64,000 nucleotides of DNA from Zanthoxylum bungeanum (taxonomy: Eukaryota > Streptophyta > Magnoliopsida > Sapindales > Rutaceae), in NCBI GenBank assembly GCA_019454045.1, contig SKCR01029084.1:97897-161896 (forward strand). The letters are read 5' to 3'. Within the stretch, counting starts at the first letter, position 1, and every line of letters starts with the position of its first letter. The position numbers and the translations under genes were made by a program. Of the stretch, positions 12,776-22,440 are shown in pieces. Below the pieces are notes generated by a model. It saw only the letters and a list, made by a program, of their open reading frames with translations. It was not told the origin of the DNA and did no database searches.

Positions 12776-13347
12776 TTTCAATTTTAGTCGGACAACCGGC
12801 CAATGCTCAGAGTTACAAACCGCAAGATACCCTTCCTAGCAACACAGAACCAAATCCAAGGAACAAAGAGAATGAGCAATGCCAAGCTATCACTTTGAAA
12901 AGCGGCACTGAAATCAACAAAGATATTGGAATCAAGGCATCTACTAAGGAAGTTCCAAAAGAAAGCAGCGAAGCAGATCCACAGATGGAGGAAAAAGTGG
13001 CAAAAGAAAATGATCGAGAAAGATTTACTCCACCTTAACCTTTTCCACAGCGTCTCTAGAAACACAAACTGGACAAGCAATTTGCTCGATTCCTGGAGAT
13101 ATTCAAAAAGCTGCATATCAATATTCCATTTGCAGAAGCGTTGGAGCAGATGCCCAGTTATGTCAAATTCATGAAAGATATTCTGTCATGAAAGCAAAGA
13201 TTGGGAGATTACGAGACGGTAGCATTGATAGAAGAATGCAGCGCCATCATTCAGAGGACGTTCCCCTCAAAGTTGAAGGATCCTGGCAGATTCACCATCC
13301 CTTGCACCATAGGAGAACATTATTTCACTAAGGCTTTGTGTGATATT
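12776..13347 (+). pseudogene. Athila-type gag C-terminus plus protease N-terminus, fragment
   Basis: The stretch translates to the same protein as the end of the E7 gag and start of its protease. Shared words are LPSNTEPNPRN, QAITLKSGTEINKD, the FAEALEQMPSYVKF region and GDYETVALIEECSAIIQR. In an Athila-type polyprotein this is the proline-rich gag tail and the start of the aspartic protease. It is joined at about 12775 to E2 gag and breaks off at about 13347, just before the protease active site, into LTR sequence. Stops occur after ..RFTPP and within the linker. Both joints look like recombination scars rather than insertion sites, since no TSD is seen. Confidence 0.75.
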
Positions 13348-13737
13348 CTAATGAGTTACTTTGGGTGTATGCATCTGACCATCGACAGAGGCTTTTGCAT
13401 ATCTTCATGTTCCATGTTAACAAACTAATTCATTACACTTATAGAAGAGAATCAATTCATCATTAGAATAATATTTTGTGGTATCACAACCCTAAATGTT
13501 TATTTTCTTTATTATTAATTTCCTTTTTTTTTATTTTTGTATTTTTATTTATTTAACAAATCCACATTCAACCAACCAATCAAGCAATCATTCACTTCTC
13601 ATCCTAATTAGATACCTGTAAATAAATAGAATCAATAATTAATAACAAAAGTAGAAATTAAGTCCTCGTGGGATCCATATTTTTATGCTACTTGAGCCGT
13701 ACGTGCGCTTGCGTAACATGTGTGATTTAACCGATCA
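13348..13737 (+). repeat. E3 5' LTR, only the 3' tail kept
   Basis: Aligns with 19720-20111. Both contain 'gagttactttgggtg', the 'atctgaccatcgacag' word, 'aagtcctcgtgggatc', 'cgtgcgcttgcgtaacatg' and end ACCGATCA. The upstream join to protease sequence at about 13348 shows the rest of the LTR was lost. Confidence 0.85.
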
Positions 13738-13742
13738 AGTTT

Positions 13743-13761
13743 TTGGCATCATTGCCAGTGA
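13743..13761 (+). other. E3 primer-binding site, degenerate
   Basis: TTGGCATCATTGCCAGTGA corresponds to the Athila-type PBS TGGCGCCGTTGCCGGGGA with several C-to-T and G-to-A changes. It lies 5 bases after the LTR end. Confidence 0.7.
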
Positions 13762-13889
13762 CTTATTTTTCTTGTATTATTAATTTTGAAGCTATCTATT
13801 TTACTAATATCTAATTTTCTTTATTTTTATCTATAATTTTATTTCTTTCTTTTATTTTTCAGGTGGTTGAAATAGATCATTATTGGGCG

Positions 13890-14764
13890 ATGGAAGAATT
13901 ACAAACTTTACGAGATGAAGATACACCCCATATTAGGGAACATCCGTCCGGTTTTCTGAGGCATGTTGTCCAGCCCAACACCTATCCATGGATGACAAAG
14001 CCATTCAACACAACATTTGCTCAACCATTCAGAACACAATGATCAGATGTGATATATGTAAGGATAACCACCCTAGCAATCATTGCGAGTACAACTACAA
14101 TTCAGGGTGGCAGAACTATTAGAATCCTTCATGGTATAATGAACCATCATATTTCACTGAACCATATTCTCCATCTTATCTACCATCAACGTATGATCCT
14201 CCTAAAAAATCATATTCATCAGAGGAAAAACATATGATAAGACATATGGTGGACATGCTCAAGAAAAGTAACGAAAAGTGGGATGACATGCTTCAGACAC
14301 TGACATATCAAACGAGACAATTAACAGAAAACAGAGCTACATACCTCACGAAACATTTTCAGATGAATCTGACTAAGCCTTTGAGTACCAAATATTTCAC
14401 AATGACACCTTTAACGAGGGAAGAGGCTAATAATATCAAGAATCAGAGGTATCAGTTGAGGAGCCCAAACAAGCAGAGTTTCAATTTGATCTGAATAATT
14501 CTCTGGTCGCTGATTACATCTTTGAGGAGGAACAAGCAGAAGAGCTACCCGAGCTGTTCATATCAACCACAGAGGATAAAAGCCTACAATCAGACATATC
14601 TTTACATCCTCAGGTTGACACATATGGAGCATGCATTTCACAGATGACAGATGAAGAGCTGAACAAAGAAATTTTAAAATACATATGTGAAGAAAATGTG
14701 GAGCAAGATGCAGAACGAATGGAAGAGCAGGTGTCTGACCATATTGAAGATCTCATGAATTCAT
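13890..14764 (+). pseudogene. Gag remnant of E3 with CCHC zinc knuckle
   Basis: This is the coat (gag) region of an Athila-type element. It opens with an ATG at 13890 (MEELQTLRDEDTPH..). A CCHC knuckle is readable at about 14048-14089 as CDICKDNHPSNHC (C-x2-C-x4-H-x4-C), followed by a tract rich in Tyr, Pro and Ser. The central capsid domain found in E7 is missing, so E3 keeps the knuckle but not the capsid core, the reverse of E7. Stops after NSGWQNY and in later frames break it. Open pieces at 14049-14494 and 14490-14764 are parts of this decayed frame, and the acidic final piece ends in a stop at about 14763. Confidence 0.6.
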
Positions 14765-15118
14765 GAGAAACATCATTGTATTGGGGAGTACAAATCAAAG
14801 ACACTGCCCAGAAGCTTAACAAAATGGAACTTCCATTCAAAGTCAAGCACCATACAAGACCTCCTAATTTTCTTTCTTTCTTTTCAGAACCACTGGAGCG
14901 AAAAAGTTTAAGAAGGTGGCACAAGCATTGAATGAGACAAAATTCTTTTTGCCACTTCATCATTGGAAGAGACCCTTCAAAAGTAACGCACATGGGATTG
15001 TCTTTAATCGGATGTCCAAAACCACATTGAAGCCTCCTTGACAGATGGACTTCAGTCACATCTGGCTGAAGCCGAAAAATTTAGCGCTAGTAGGGAGGCA
15101 ACCCATGCAAAAATTTTA
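14765..15118 (+). other. E3 post-gag linker with conserved GGGAGGCAACCC block
   Basis: No convincing protein can be read. The end of the block (15050-15110) aligns with 33477-33530 of E7 and with the reverse of about 40960-40990 of E4. The shared features are 'AGTCACATCTGGCTGA' and a 'GCTAGTAGGGAGGCAACCCATG' type core, which in E7 and E4 directly follows the integrase C-terminus. So the whole protease-to-integrase segment has been deleted here. Confidence 0.6.
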
Positions 15119-15189
15119 TTTTTATTTAAATTTTTATTTTTGTATTTTGTGTATACATGTTGTAGCAATTTTAATTTTGTATGTTAATT

Positions 15190-15362
15190 TTGTAGGGAAA
15201 AACATAGACGAATCACTTAAGGCAAAGCAAACCAGTGAAAACGGGGTTATCACATAATAAAATTTGACAAAATCGCGAAGATAAAATTTAATTCATTAGA
15301 AATGGCAGAGTAAGGAATCAACTCTTGAAACGCATCTTAGTGGATATGTTTGAGGGATTCAC
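15190..15362 (+). pseudogene. Trace of the 170-codon ORF in E3
   Basis: About 15275-15350 aligns with 33935-34025 of E7: 'AAATTTAATTCATTAG', 'GAGTAAGGA', 'ACTCTTGA.ACGCATC' and 'AGTGGATATGTT' are shared in order. The reading frame is lost through indels, and the match stops at about 15362, where a CpG-rich block begins. It shows that E3 descends from an element with the 170-codon ORF. Confidence 0.6.
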
Positions 15363-15379
15363 ATTTTGCCAAAAAAAAT

Positions 15380-15470
15380 CACGTCGCGACTCGTAAAACC
15401 CCGAGTGTCGCGACGTGATGACCTAACACGTGAACACCCAATTTTTAGGGCGTCGCAACGCGACGCGAAT
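15380..15470 (+). repeat. CpG-rich TCGCGA repeats before the E3 cargo ORF
   Basis: Words built on GTCGCGACG occur at about 15384, 15410 and 15452 (the last as GTCGCAACGCGACGCG). The same motif fills the U3 part of the E3 and E4 LTRs. Confidence 0.7.
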
Positions 15471-15985
15471 GTGATTCCAAGCCACAAAACAACAGCCGTC
15501 TGTCATCTCCTCACAACTCATCTTCATTTTTCTTCATTTTCTCTCAAATCCCTCCACAAATTTGTCATTCAATTCGCCAAATCCCTCAATTAAACTCATT
15601 AAAACCTATAAAATCACTTCCTAAACGAAACCCAACCCTCCATTTCGTGTTTAAAGTTCGAATTTGAGAAAGAACAACTCGCCAAATCACTTCCCAACTC
15701 ACGTATCCTCCATTGCACGTGAACCACTCGAATTTGGGGATTCAAGCTCGCGATTTGGGTATTTTTTTCCTTTAATCTTCAATTTTTTTGTGTTTTGCGA
15801 AAAAAAAAAAGACAGTGCGTTTTTTTTTTTTTTTTGTGGGAGTTTGTGAAAATCGCTATTGATAAATTCGTAGAATTTGGGGCCAAAGTTTTGGCAGTTT
15901 TGGAATAAATTGTAAAGTGTTAGTGTTAGGTTGAAATTTTGGGAAATCTTGAAAATTTGGGGGAAATTCTATGGAAAAATTGAAA
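15471..15985 (+). other. Leader before the E3 cargo ORF
   Basis: A pyrimidine-rich tract (15510-15620, many CTTCATTTT and CTCTCAAATC words) is followed by an AT-rich stretch with T-runs, ending at the ATG at 15986. It reads like an untranslated leader. No promoter element could be fixed with confidence. Confidence 0.4.
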
Positions 15986-16955
15986 ATGGCCCTTAAGAGA
16001 ACGAGAATCTCAGCGGCTATCGAATCCAGTTACGATGCAACAAAATTTGTGTCGGCAGCTGCTGAGCGGCGATATGCAAATGGGATGAGACAAAAAGTCC
16101 CGATTATGGAGAGGGGTTTTGAAATTAACCCGAGATAATTTTCCCACATATATAGAATTAATGCCACCAGGCACTGGCATAAACTTTGCCAACAGCCTAA
16201 CCCAGCCTGTGTACCAGTTATCCGTGAGTTCTACGCCAATGCTTATGAGCATCATGCATACCAGGTGATAGTAAGAGGTCAACATGTGACGTTCGATAGG
16301 TCCATAGGTATTATGGGTTGCCAGATATGGAGGAAGATGAATATTTGGCAGCTATGGAGCATTTAGATATGACTCATCTCACACAAACATTATGCATCCC
16401 CAATGTTGTATGGGATATGAGTAGCAGCGGGGAATATTTAAAGATGAGTTCTCGATAGATTAAGCCTGATGCCAGGGTTTGGTTTCATTTACTGACCCGC
16501 ACATTGCTGCCAGGCACCCATATTACAAATGTAACTAAAGAACGGATGATCGTGATATATTGTCTGCTGGAAGGACTTACCATTGATGTGGGTGGGCTGA
16601 TTTCAACCAATATAGCTTGGGCAGCACGCTCTACACAGACTGGCCATTTATACTATAGATTGATCACCAATCTCTGCACACTGGCCATAGTGCCATGGAC
16701 CTTAGAGAAGAAGTGATGCAGCCCACTACTACATTGACCACTAGAATTTTCCAATAACTCCGAGCAGAGAGGCCTGCACATGTCGGGTCTTCCTCATCAG
16801 CACCTGTACAGCCATAACAGCAACCTCAACCATCGCAACGATCATCTCGATCTCGTTTCATATCACAACGAGTAGATCGGTTGGAATATCGGGTCGACTA
16901 CATTGCTCAACTGCTTCAGTGAATGGCACATCATCAGGGATTGAGTGATGATTAG
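15986..16955 (+). pseudogene. Putative plant transposon protein (PF20167-like) ORF, broken
   Basis: The ORF opens MALKRTRISAAIESSYDATK and continues to ERGFEIN. After frameshifts it reads REFYANAYEHHAYQV, VRGQHVTFDR, VWFHLLTRT-like and, in an open run at 16504-16715, HITNVTKERMIVIYCLLEG followed by IDVGGLI. The order (DATKF, RRY, ERGF, EFYAN, VRG..V.FD, HITNVT..R, IDVG) is what I know for the 'putative plant transposon protein' domain family (PF20167) found after integrase in Athila-type and similar elements. The tail reads RVDRLEYRVDYIAQLLQ and stops at 16920. It has at least two frameshifts and several stops. The molecular role of the family is not established. Assignment is from memory of the motif order. 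Confidence 0.7.
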
Positions 16956-17059
16956 ATTCTAGCCTATCCACGGGACAGCAGCGAGGAAAACGAGGAGGCC
17001 GGGGAAGGAAAAATCATGGTAACATAGTTTCTTTATCTTTCCTTTTTTTTGTAACGCAT

Positions 17060-17098
17060 TGGGGACAATTCCAGGTTTAGGTTTGGGGGTGAGGTTGT
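17060..17098 (+). other. E3 internal PPT-like tract
   Basis: ATTGGGGACAATTCCAGG is followed by TTTAGGTTTGGGGGTGAGG. The same pair occurs after the LOG genes of E7 (35126-35158) and E4 (reverse, 22405-22440), about 1.2 kb before the true PPT. Confidence 0.6.
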
Positions 17099-17519
17099 TT
17101 ATTTTTATTTTTCTTCTCCGTCGAGTTTTTTTTTTTCCTGCATGTTTTTATTCCCTGCATGTCGTGTGTCTTGCATGTTTTGCATGTTTTAATTTTTGCA
17201 TGCCTTATTTAGAAAAAAAATATATTAAAAAAAATATAGTCTAATGATGAGATTGTTTGTCTTAGTAAAAATTTTTAGGAAAAGATAAATGTTAATTTCA
17301 CTTTTATCCTATAGTTTGAGCCTAATATCTAGGTCGGACTCATATGCACTTAAAAAATAGTTCTGTAGCAGTTATATAATAATGAATTGACAAAGTGACT
17401 AGTTGAAATAATCGGTGGTTGATGAATGACTGTTTGCCTGAATATCTGTTTCTGTCTGCATTTATTTATGATGTGAGGAATGATGATAAAAAAAAAATAA
17501 ATAAATAAATTTGTGTATA

Positions 17520-17720
17520 TTAATAAAAAGTTCTTACTTAGTAACCGGACATCTTGCCTCAGTAAGCAGAGATTGTTCGCGTCAAACGGTAAGAACTTTT
17601 AACATCTGAGATCCGAGTAATTAAGTCTGTATGGGTGTTTTAACACCTAGAGCCCTAAAGCCAACTGATTTGGGAGTCACTGGCCTAAAGCTCGCTACAT
17701 GGATTAAAGATGTTATATAT
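17520..17720 (+). other. E3 3' UTR conserved blocks
   Basis: Two blocks are shared with E4 and E7: 'TTAGTAACCGGACATCTTGCC...TTCGCGTCAAACGG' style at 17536-17590, and the 'CCTAAAGCCAACTG..TTGGGAGTCACTGGCC..AAGCTCGCTACATGG' style at 17652-17703. They hold no ORF and may be RNA structure. The surrounding 17100-18085 is otherwise AT-rich and without visible features. Confidence 0.55.
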
Positions 17721-18085
17721 ATAAAAAAAAAAATCACATACCTCACTTTGCGCAGATTATAGTAGACATAACAATTTTAGATAGTCAGGTTGGTTTGACA
17801 CATTAACTACAGAGAATTGAGACAAAATTACCTAGTTAATAACTTAGAATCGAAGCTGTTTGCAGAGCTATTCACACACACACACTCAGAGTCTGATTTA
17901 GACACTATGTTCAAATGAAAGGATTTTAGTTGTAGTTTGCATTTTGAAGGTTCTTTTAACTTTGTTGCTAGACATTCTCCTAGGAAAGTGTATATATAGC
18001 TATTATTTTATTTTATTTTATTTCTTTTTCATTTGTTTCTTTTGTTTTTTTTCTTTTGTGTGCATTTCATTGACGTTTATGGTAT

Positions 18086-18273
18086 CGTCGCTGTAAACCC
18101 TTACGAGACTACAACTCGTCCACTATGGACACCTAGGGGTTTAAATGCTTCCATAAGCTAAATGAAACCATGATCCCTACGAAAGTGGGTTAGTTTAATT
18201 TAGTTTCAGTTATTTATTTTATTTTATTTTGTTGTTTTGCTCGAGGACTAGCAAAATGTTAGGTTTGGGGATG
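18086..18273 (+). other. E3 pre-PPT block and polypurine tract
   Basis: GTATCGTCGCTGTAAACCC to 'CACCTAGGGGTTTAAATG' (18081-18150) is conserved with 36190-36258 (E7) and the reverse of 21305-21375 (E4). 'CTCGAGGACTAGCAAAATG' then leads to the PPT TTAGGTTTGGGGATG immediately before the LTR at 18274. Confidence 0.75.
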
Positions 18274-18454
18274 TGATGAGCGGAAAATATATCATTATTT
18301 ACCGCCCATTTGACCTAATATTTTGTATGGTTTCTCGGGTTTTATGAATATTTTGATGTGTTTTTATATTTTGCAAATAAATAAAATTTTAGAACTCAAT
18401 GGAATCAACTTGGGGCTAAAATAGTGAAAAATAGACAAAAGGGCAAAATTAGAA

Positions 18455-18785
18455 TATTGCGTCGCGACGCGCACACCTTCTATGTCGCGATATGCCTCAG
18501 TTATTATGCTGCCGACACTCGTCATCGTCATGTCATCACCACGTCAACACATGCGTCATCATCACGTCATCATGATGTCAGCATAATAATTCACTCTATC
18601 GACACGTATCATTCCTTACGCCAGCATGACATAAGCGTCGCGACGCGCAAGCCTTCACGCATCGTGATGCCGAGCCAATAATTCTGCTGACAGCCACGTG
18701 TCATCATCTCATCAAAGCCGCGTACACGTGTCAAGAATCAGTGGCGAGTCGCGACCCGCAAGCTTCACGCGTCGCGACGCGCATG
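18455..18785 (+). repeat. TCGCGA/CGTCA-rich repeats in E3 U3
   Basis: GTCGCGACGCG or close variants occur near 18460, 18485, 18635, 18748 and 18770. Between them are many CGTCATCA/ACGTCA words (18520-18575). The block is far richer in CpG than its surroundings. Confidence 0.8.
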
Positions 18786-18798
18786 GACGAAGTTTGCC

Positions 18799-18806
18799 TA
18801 TAAATT
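18799..18806 (+). promoter_or_regulatory. TATA box of E3 LTR
   Basis: CCTATAAATT sits at the same place as CCTATAAATACC in the E7 LTRs (29215 and 36996) and as the reverse in the E4 LTR. Confidence 0.55.
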
Positions 18807-20755
18807 GAAGCTGATTTCATTTTCCAAATTCATACTTTCCTTAAGGTTTCTAATAAGGAACTGAAGAATGTATCTAGTTTGTATATATTTATATTTTTAG
18901 TAGTAGTAGATATATTTTCCTTGAGGTTTCTAATAAGGAACTTGAGGATTGTATCTTGTGTGTTTATTTTTTGTATTTTAATTATGTATTTTTATTTTTA
19001 GTAGTAATAATAGTTTATGTGTTTTTACTTTCTTTTATGTTTAGTAATTAATTTCCGCTGGGGAAAGGGTGAAACCTTTAATATGATAAGGTAGATTAAT
19101 CTCACTTAATTTATAATATGGAAATTGTAATCTAATAATATGGATTAATGTTGTACCGCCTATATGGCTGGTTTTATTTATTTGACATAATGTGACACCG
19201 CCTATATGGTCGGTCTTTAGGTGACAGGTGATTGCCGCCTACATAGCGGGTTTATGGACAAATAATAACACCGCCTTTATGGCTGGTTTGATTTAATTGG
19301 ATAACACTGACCTATATTATAATAAGTGAGATTTCTACATTTGAAATATTAAAGGTGAATCTTCTAACCCCCATCATTTTTATTTTTAATCTAGGGAAGT
19401 GATAAAGTACAATATTCACAAGTTTAATAATTGATTTTCTTTATATAATGTGTGATGTTTTGGCTTGTTTATTGAATCTTAACCTTAATGTTTCTTATTG
19501 CTTGATCACCAATAAGATTGATGTGGTAAACTTAAAATGAACTTGACAAAGAGATTTTAGGTTTCAGCCTTAGATTCAATAGTTCACGATCTCACCTTAT
19601 GGTAGATTTCACCTTATGGGAGATTTCCTTCCAGGATAGACATATATCTGTCGGGCATAGGTAGGCACAATTGGAACTTAATCTTAATGAATTCAGGTAA
19701 CTTGGTTAACATAGACATATAGTTAATTGAGTTACTTTGGGTGTTTGCATCTGACCATCGACAGATGCTTTTGCATATCTCTGTGTTCCAGGTTAACAAA
19801 CTAATTAATTACACTTATATAAGAGAATAAATTCATCATTAGAATAATATTGTGTGGAATCACAACCCTAAATATTTATTTTCTTTATTATTAATTTCCT
19901 TTGTTTTATTTTGTATTTTTATTTATTTAGCAAATCCACATTCAACCAACCATCAAACAATCATTCCCTTCTCATCCTAATTAGATACCTGTAAATAAAT
20001 AGAATCAATAATTAATAACAAAAATATAAATTAAGTCCTCGTGGGATCGATATTTTTATACTATTTGAGCGGTACGTGCGCTTGCGTAACATGTGTGATT
20101 ACTACCGATCAGCTAGTTAATAAGAAGCATTGAGATTATAACTCAATAAATAAATCAATACATCACACAAGACACACAATAACCAACTTATAAGCCTATG
20201 GTATTGGAATTCATCACAACTCTAGATAATATATTTAGTTACGACACATATCTAGGACTACTAAATACATAATTAAACAAAATATTATAAAACAAATTTG
20301 AAATTTAAAAAGTTAAAATAATAAAATAATAAAATAAAATATTGGGGGTTAGGGGATCCACTTTTATTAATTCAAATTTAGAAATCTCCCTTATTATAAT
20401 ATATATAAATTTTACATGAATTACCAATCGACCATATAGGCGGTATCCAATTAAGTCAAATTTAATTTAATCCAACCGACCATAAAGGAGATATCCAATT
20501 AAGTCAAATTTTAAGATAATTTATATATTATAAACAAGGGAGATTAATCTAAATTATTATAATAAAAGCTTTAACTTTCACCACAGCAGAAAGAAATTAC
20601 TTACTCATGCTTTAAGTGAAACAAATAAAATTTTATTGCTAAAATAAAAAGAAAATACAAGAAAGCTGAAAATAAACAAACAAAATATTCTTTTATTATT
20701 ATTCTAAGAAATTCCCCAGAAGAATGTATGAGGAAAATCTTCTGATTTAGGCTGC

Positions 20756-20763
20756 TATTTATA
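20756..20763 (-). promoter_or_regulatory. TATA box of E4 LTR
   Basis: On the minus strand CCTATAAATAGC, the same position relative to the CpG-rich block as in E3. Confidence 0.5.
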
Positions 20764-20774
20764 GGCTTCAAAAA

Positions 20775-20990
20775 CGGGCCGCGTCGCGACGAGCAAAGCC
20801 TTCTGAGTCGCGACGCTCGCTACAGTGAATGAAGGCTGAATTATTGTGTCGGTGTCACGACGCGTTGAGGGTTGGGCATCGGGACGCTGAAGTCATGATG
20901 ACGCAAGTGATGACGCGTGTCGGCAGGCTGCATAATTGAGGCGCGTCGTGACGCAGAGAATGTAGCGCATCGCGACGCGTGAACAATAAA
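20775..20990 (-). repeat. TCGCGA repeats in E4 U3
   Basis: GCGTCGCGACG-type words occur near 20780, 20808, 20855 (as GTCACGACGCG), 20942 and 20968. They correspond to 18455-18785 in E3. Confidence 0.75.
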
Positions 20991-21175
20991 TTTCCCATTT
21001 TACCATTTTCATCTATTTTTCGTCGTTTTGGCCCCGATTTGATTCCATTGAATCCCAAAATCTTATTTATCTACATAATAACACAAAACACATCAAAATA
21101 TTCATAAGACTCGAGAAACTATACAAAATATTAAGTAAAAGGGGCGGTAATTATTGATATATTTTCCGCTCATCA

Positions 21176-21375
21176 CACCCCCAAACCTAACATTTTGCTA
21201 GTCCTCGAGCAAAGTAACAGAATAAAATGTAATAAAAAACTTTAAAATGAAATTAAACTAAGCCACTTTCGTAGGGATCACGGTTGCATTTAGCGTATGC
21301 AACAAGCCTTTAAACCCCTAGGTGTCCCTAGTGGACGAGTTGTAGTCTTGTGAGGGCTTACAGCGACGATACCCA
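21176..21375 (-). other. E4 polypurine tract and pre-PPT block
   Basis: On the minus strand TTAGGTTTGGGGGTG precedes the LTR, itself preceded by the CTCGAGGACTAGCAAAATG word and by the conserved GTATCGTCGCTGTAAGCCC...CTAGGGGTTTAAAGG block. Confidence 0.85.
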
Positions 21376-22395
21376 CAAACGTCAATAAAATATACAATCA
21401 ATCACACAAAATAAAATAAAAAAGATAAACAAGTTAGTGACTAAACACGTGAAATTCTTATCCAAGTTAATAGTTGTTTTCTGAAATTCTTATCCAAGTT
21501 AATAGTTGTTTTCTTTCTTTCTAAACTACCAAATAAGTAAATTCTCTATTTATTTTTACCATTCTCCATATACAAAACCAACAAGGTATTAATCAATTCA
21601 TTGTGCCCAGAATATTCATAAGTGTAGTTGAAAAGAGAGTAATATTTTTTTCCTAAAGTTATATCAGAATTCACACCTTTTTGGCAATGGATTTTATATT
21701 TAATATATATTCAATCCTTGTAGCGAGCTTTGGGCCAGTGACTCCCAAACCAGTGGGCTTTAGGGCATTAGGTATTAAGACACCCCTACAGACTTAATTA
21801 CTCTGATTTCAAATGTGAAAAGTTCCACTGTTTGACGCGAACAATCACTGCCTACTGAGGCAAGACGTCTGGTTACTAAGTAGAAACTTTACTATTTTTA
21901 ACTCTGGCTTTTACTGTTTGGCGCGAATAGTCACTACTTACTGAGTCAAGACGTCCGGTTACTAAGTAAAAGCATGGTTAATAATTTATATACACAAATT
22001 TTTTAATTCCATCGCTCTCAAATGCTTCTTCCAATAAACTAGAGCACTGAATATTACAAACTTTTCACTTACGACCCATGTCTATATGTTACCATGTATG
22101 TTGATAATACCTGTCAAATGAGCATATGAAGATCCAATTTAGTCAGTATTATGGAGAATTCAAGAATTTAAATAATTTAAAAGGAAATAAACAAGAATTA
22201 ACTAGTTACGAATTAAGCTGAGATACGTCTCAGAAGTGGAAATTCCTTACACAGCTATCTCAAACACAATTCCACCTAGTTAGTCAAGGTTTAAAACATA
22301 AAAACAAATTTATTTTTTTTTTGAAATTTTGAATTTTTTTGGACTAAAAACAAAGCAAAAACAACACAAAGAAAAATAAAAACAAGATACTAGTC
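21376..22395 (-). other. E4 3' UTR with duplicated conserved blocks
   Basis: Non-coding. It holds the reverse of the 'AAGCTCGCTAC..CCAGTG' block at about 21722-21785. Two copies of the 'ACTTAGTAACC..GACGTCTTG..TCAGTA' block follow at 21838-21893 and 21910-21968, about 72 bp apart. A near-perfect 34-bp direct repeat ('AATTCTTATCCAAGTTAATAG') lies at 21452-21515. Confidence 0.55.
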
Positions 22396-22404
22396 AACTA
22401 TTCC

Positions 22405-22440
22405 CCTCCCCCAAACCTAATTGAGACATTATCTCCAATG
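22405..22440 (-). other. E4 internal PPT-like tract
   Basis: On the minus strand 'ACATTGGAGATAATGTCTC' is followed by AATTAGGTTTGGGGGAGGGG. It directly follows the LOG remnant, as in E7. Confidence 0.65.

Larger units (their letters stand above)
13348..20111 (+). mobile_element. E3: Athila-type gypsy element, non-autonomous, carries PF20167-like ORF
   Basis: Order on the + strand: tail of a 5' LTR (13348-13737), degenerate PBS (13743-13761), gag remnant with zinc knuckle, a short post-integrase segment, a trace of the 170-codon ORF seen in E7, a broken 'putative plant transposon protein' ORF, an internal PPT-like tract, a 3' UTR, the PPT and a complete 3' LTR (18274-20111). Protease, RT, RNase H and integrase core are absent, so this copy could not move by itself. 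The 5' LTR keeps only its last ~390 bp. The right flank starts GCTAG inside the E4 LTR; the left TSD cannot be checked. Confidence 0.8.
18274..20111 (+). repeat. E3 3' LTR, CpG-rich U3 subtype
   Basis: Starts TGATGAGCGGAAAATATATC and ends ACCGATCA; 1,838 bp. A TATAAATT box lies at 18799-18806. U3 contains TCGCGA repeats (18455-18780). Downstream lie four repeats of CCGCCTATATGG-type words between 19158 and 19285. The 3' end matches the 5' LTR tail at 13348-13737. Confidence 0.9.
20112..21175 (-). repeat. E4 3' LTR, truncated by E3
   Basis: High edge CATCA at 21171-21175 is the reverse of TGATGAGCGGAAAATATATC. It follows the E7 and E3 LTRs down to 'agttacgacacatat' (20232) and 'agttaataa' (20116), then stops at the E3 boundary. 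The U3 carries TCGCGA repeats at 20775-20990. CCGCC..GGTCGG-type repeats are at about 20430-20490 and a reverse TATA box at 20756-20763. Confidence 0.85.

Noticed and set aside
14610..15059. 149-codon minus-strand ORF
   Set aside because: It is antisense to the decayed gag and linker of E3 and has no motif. The low-complexity S/L-rich composition is a shadow of the acidic gag tail.
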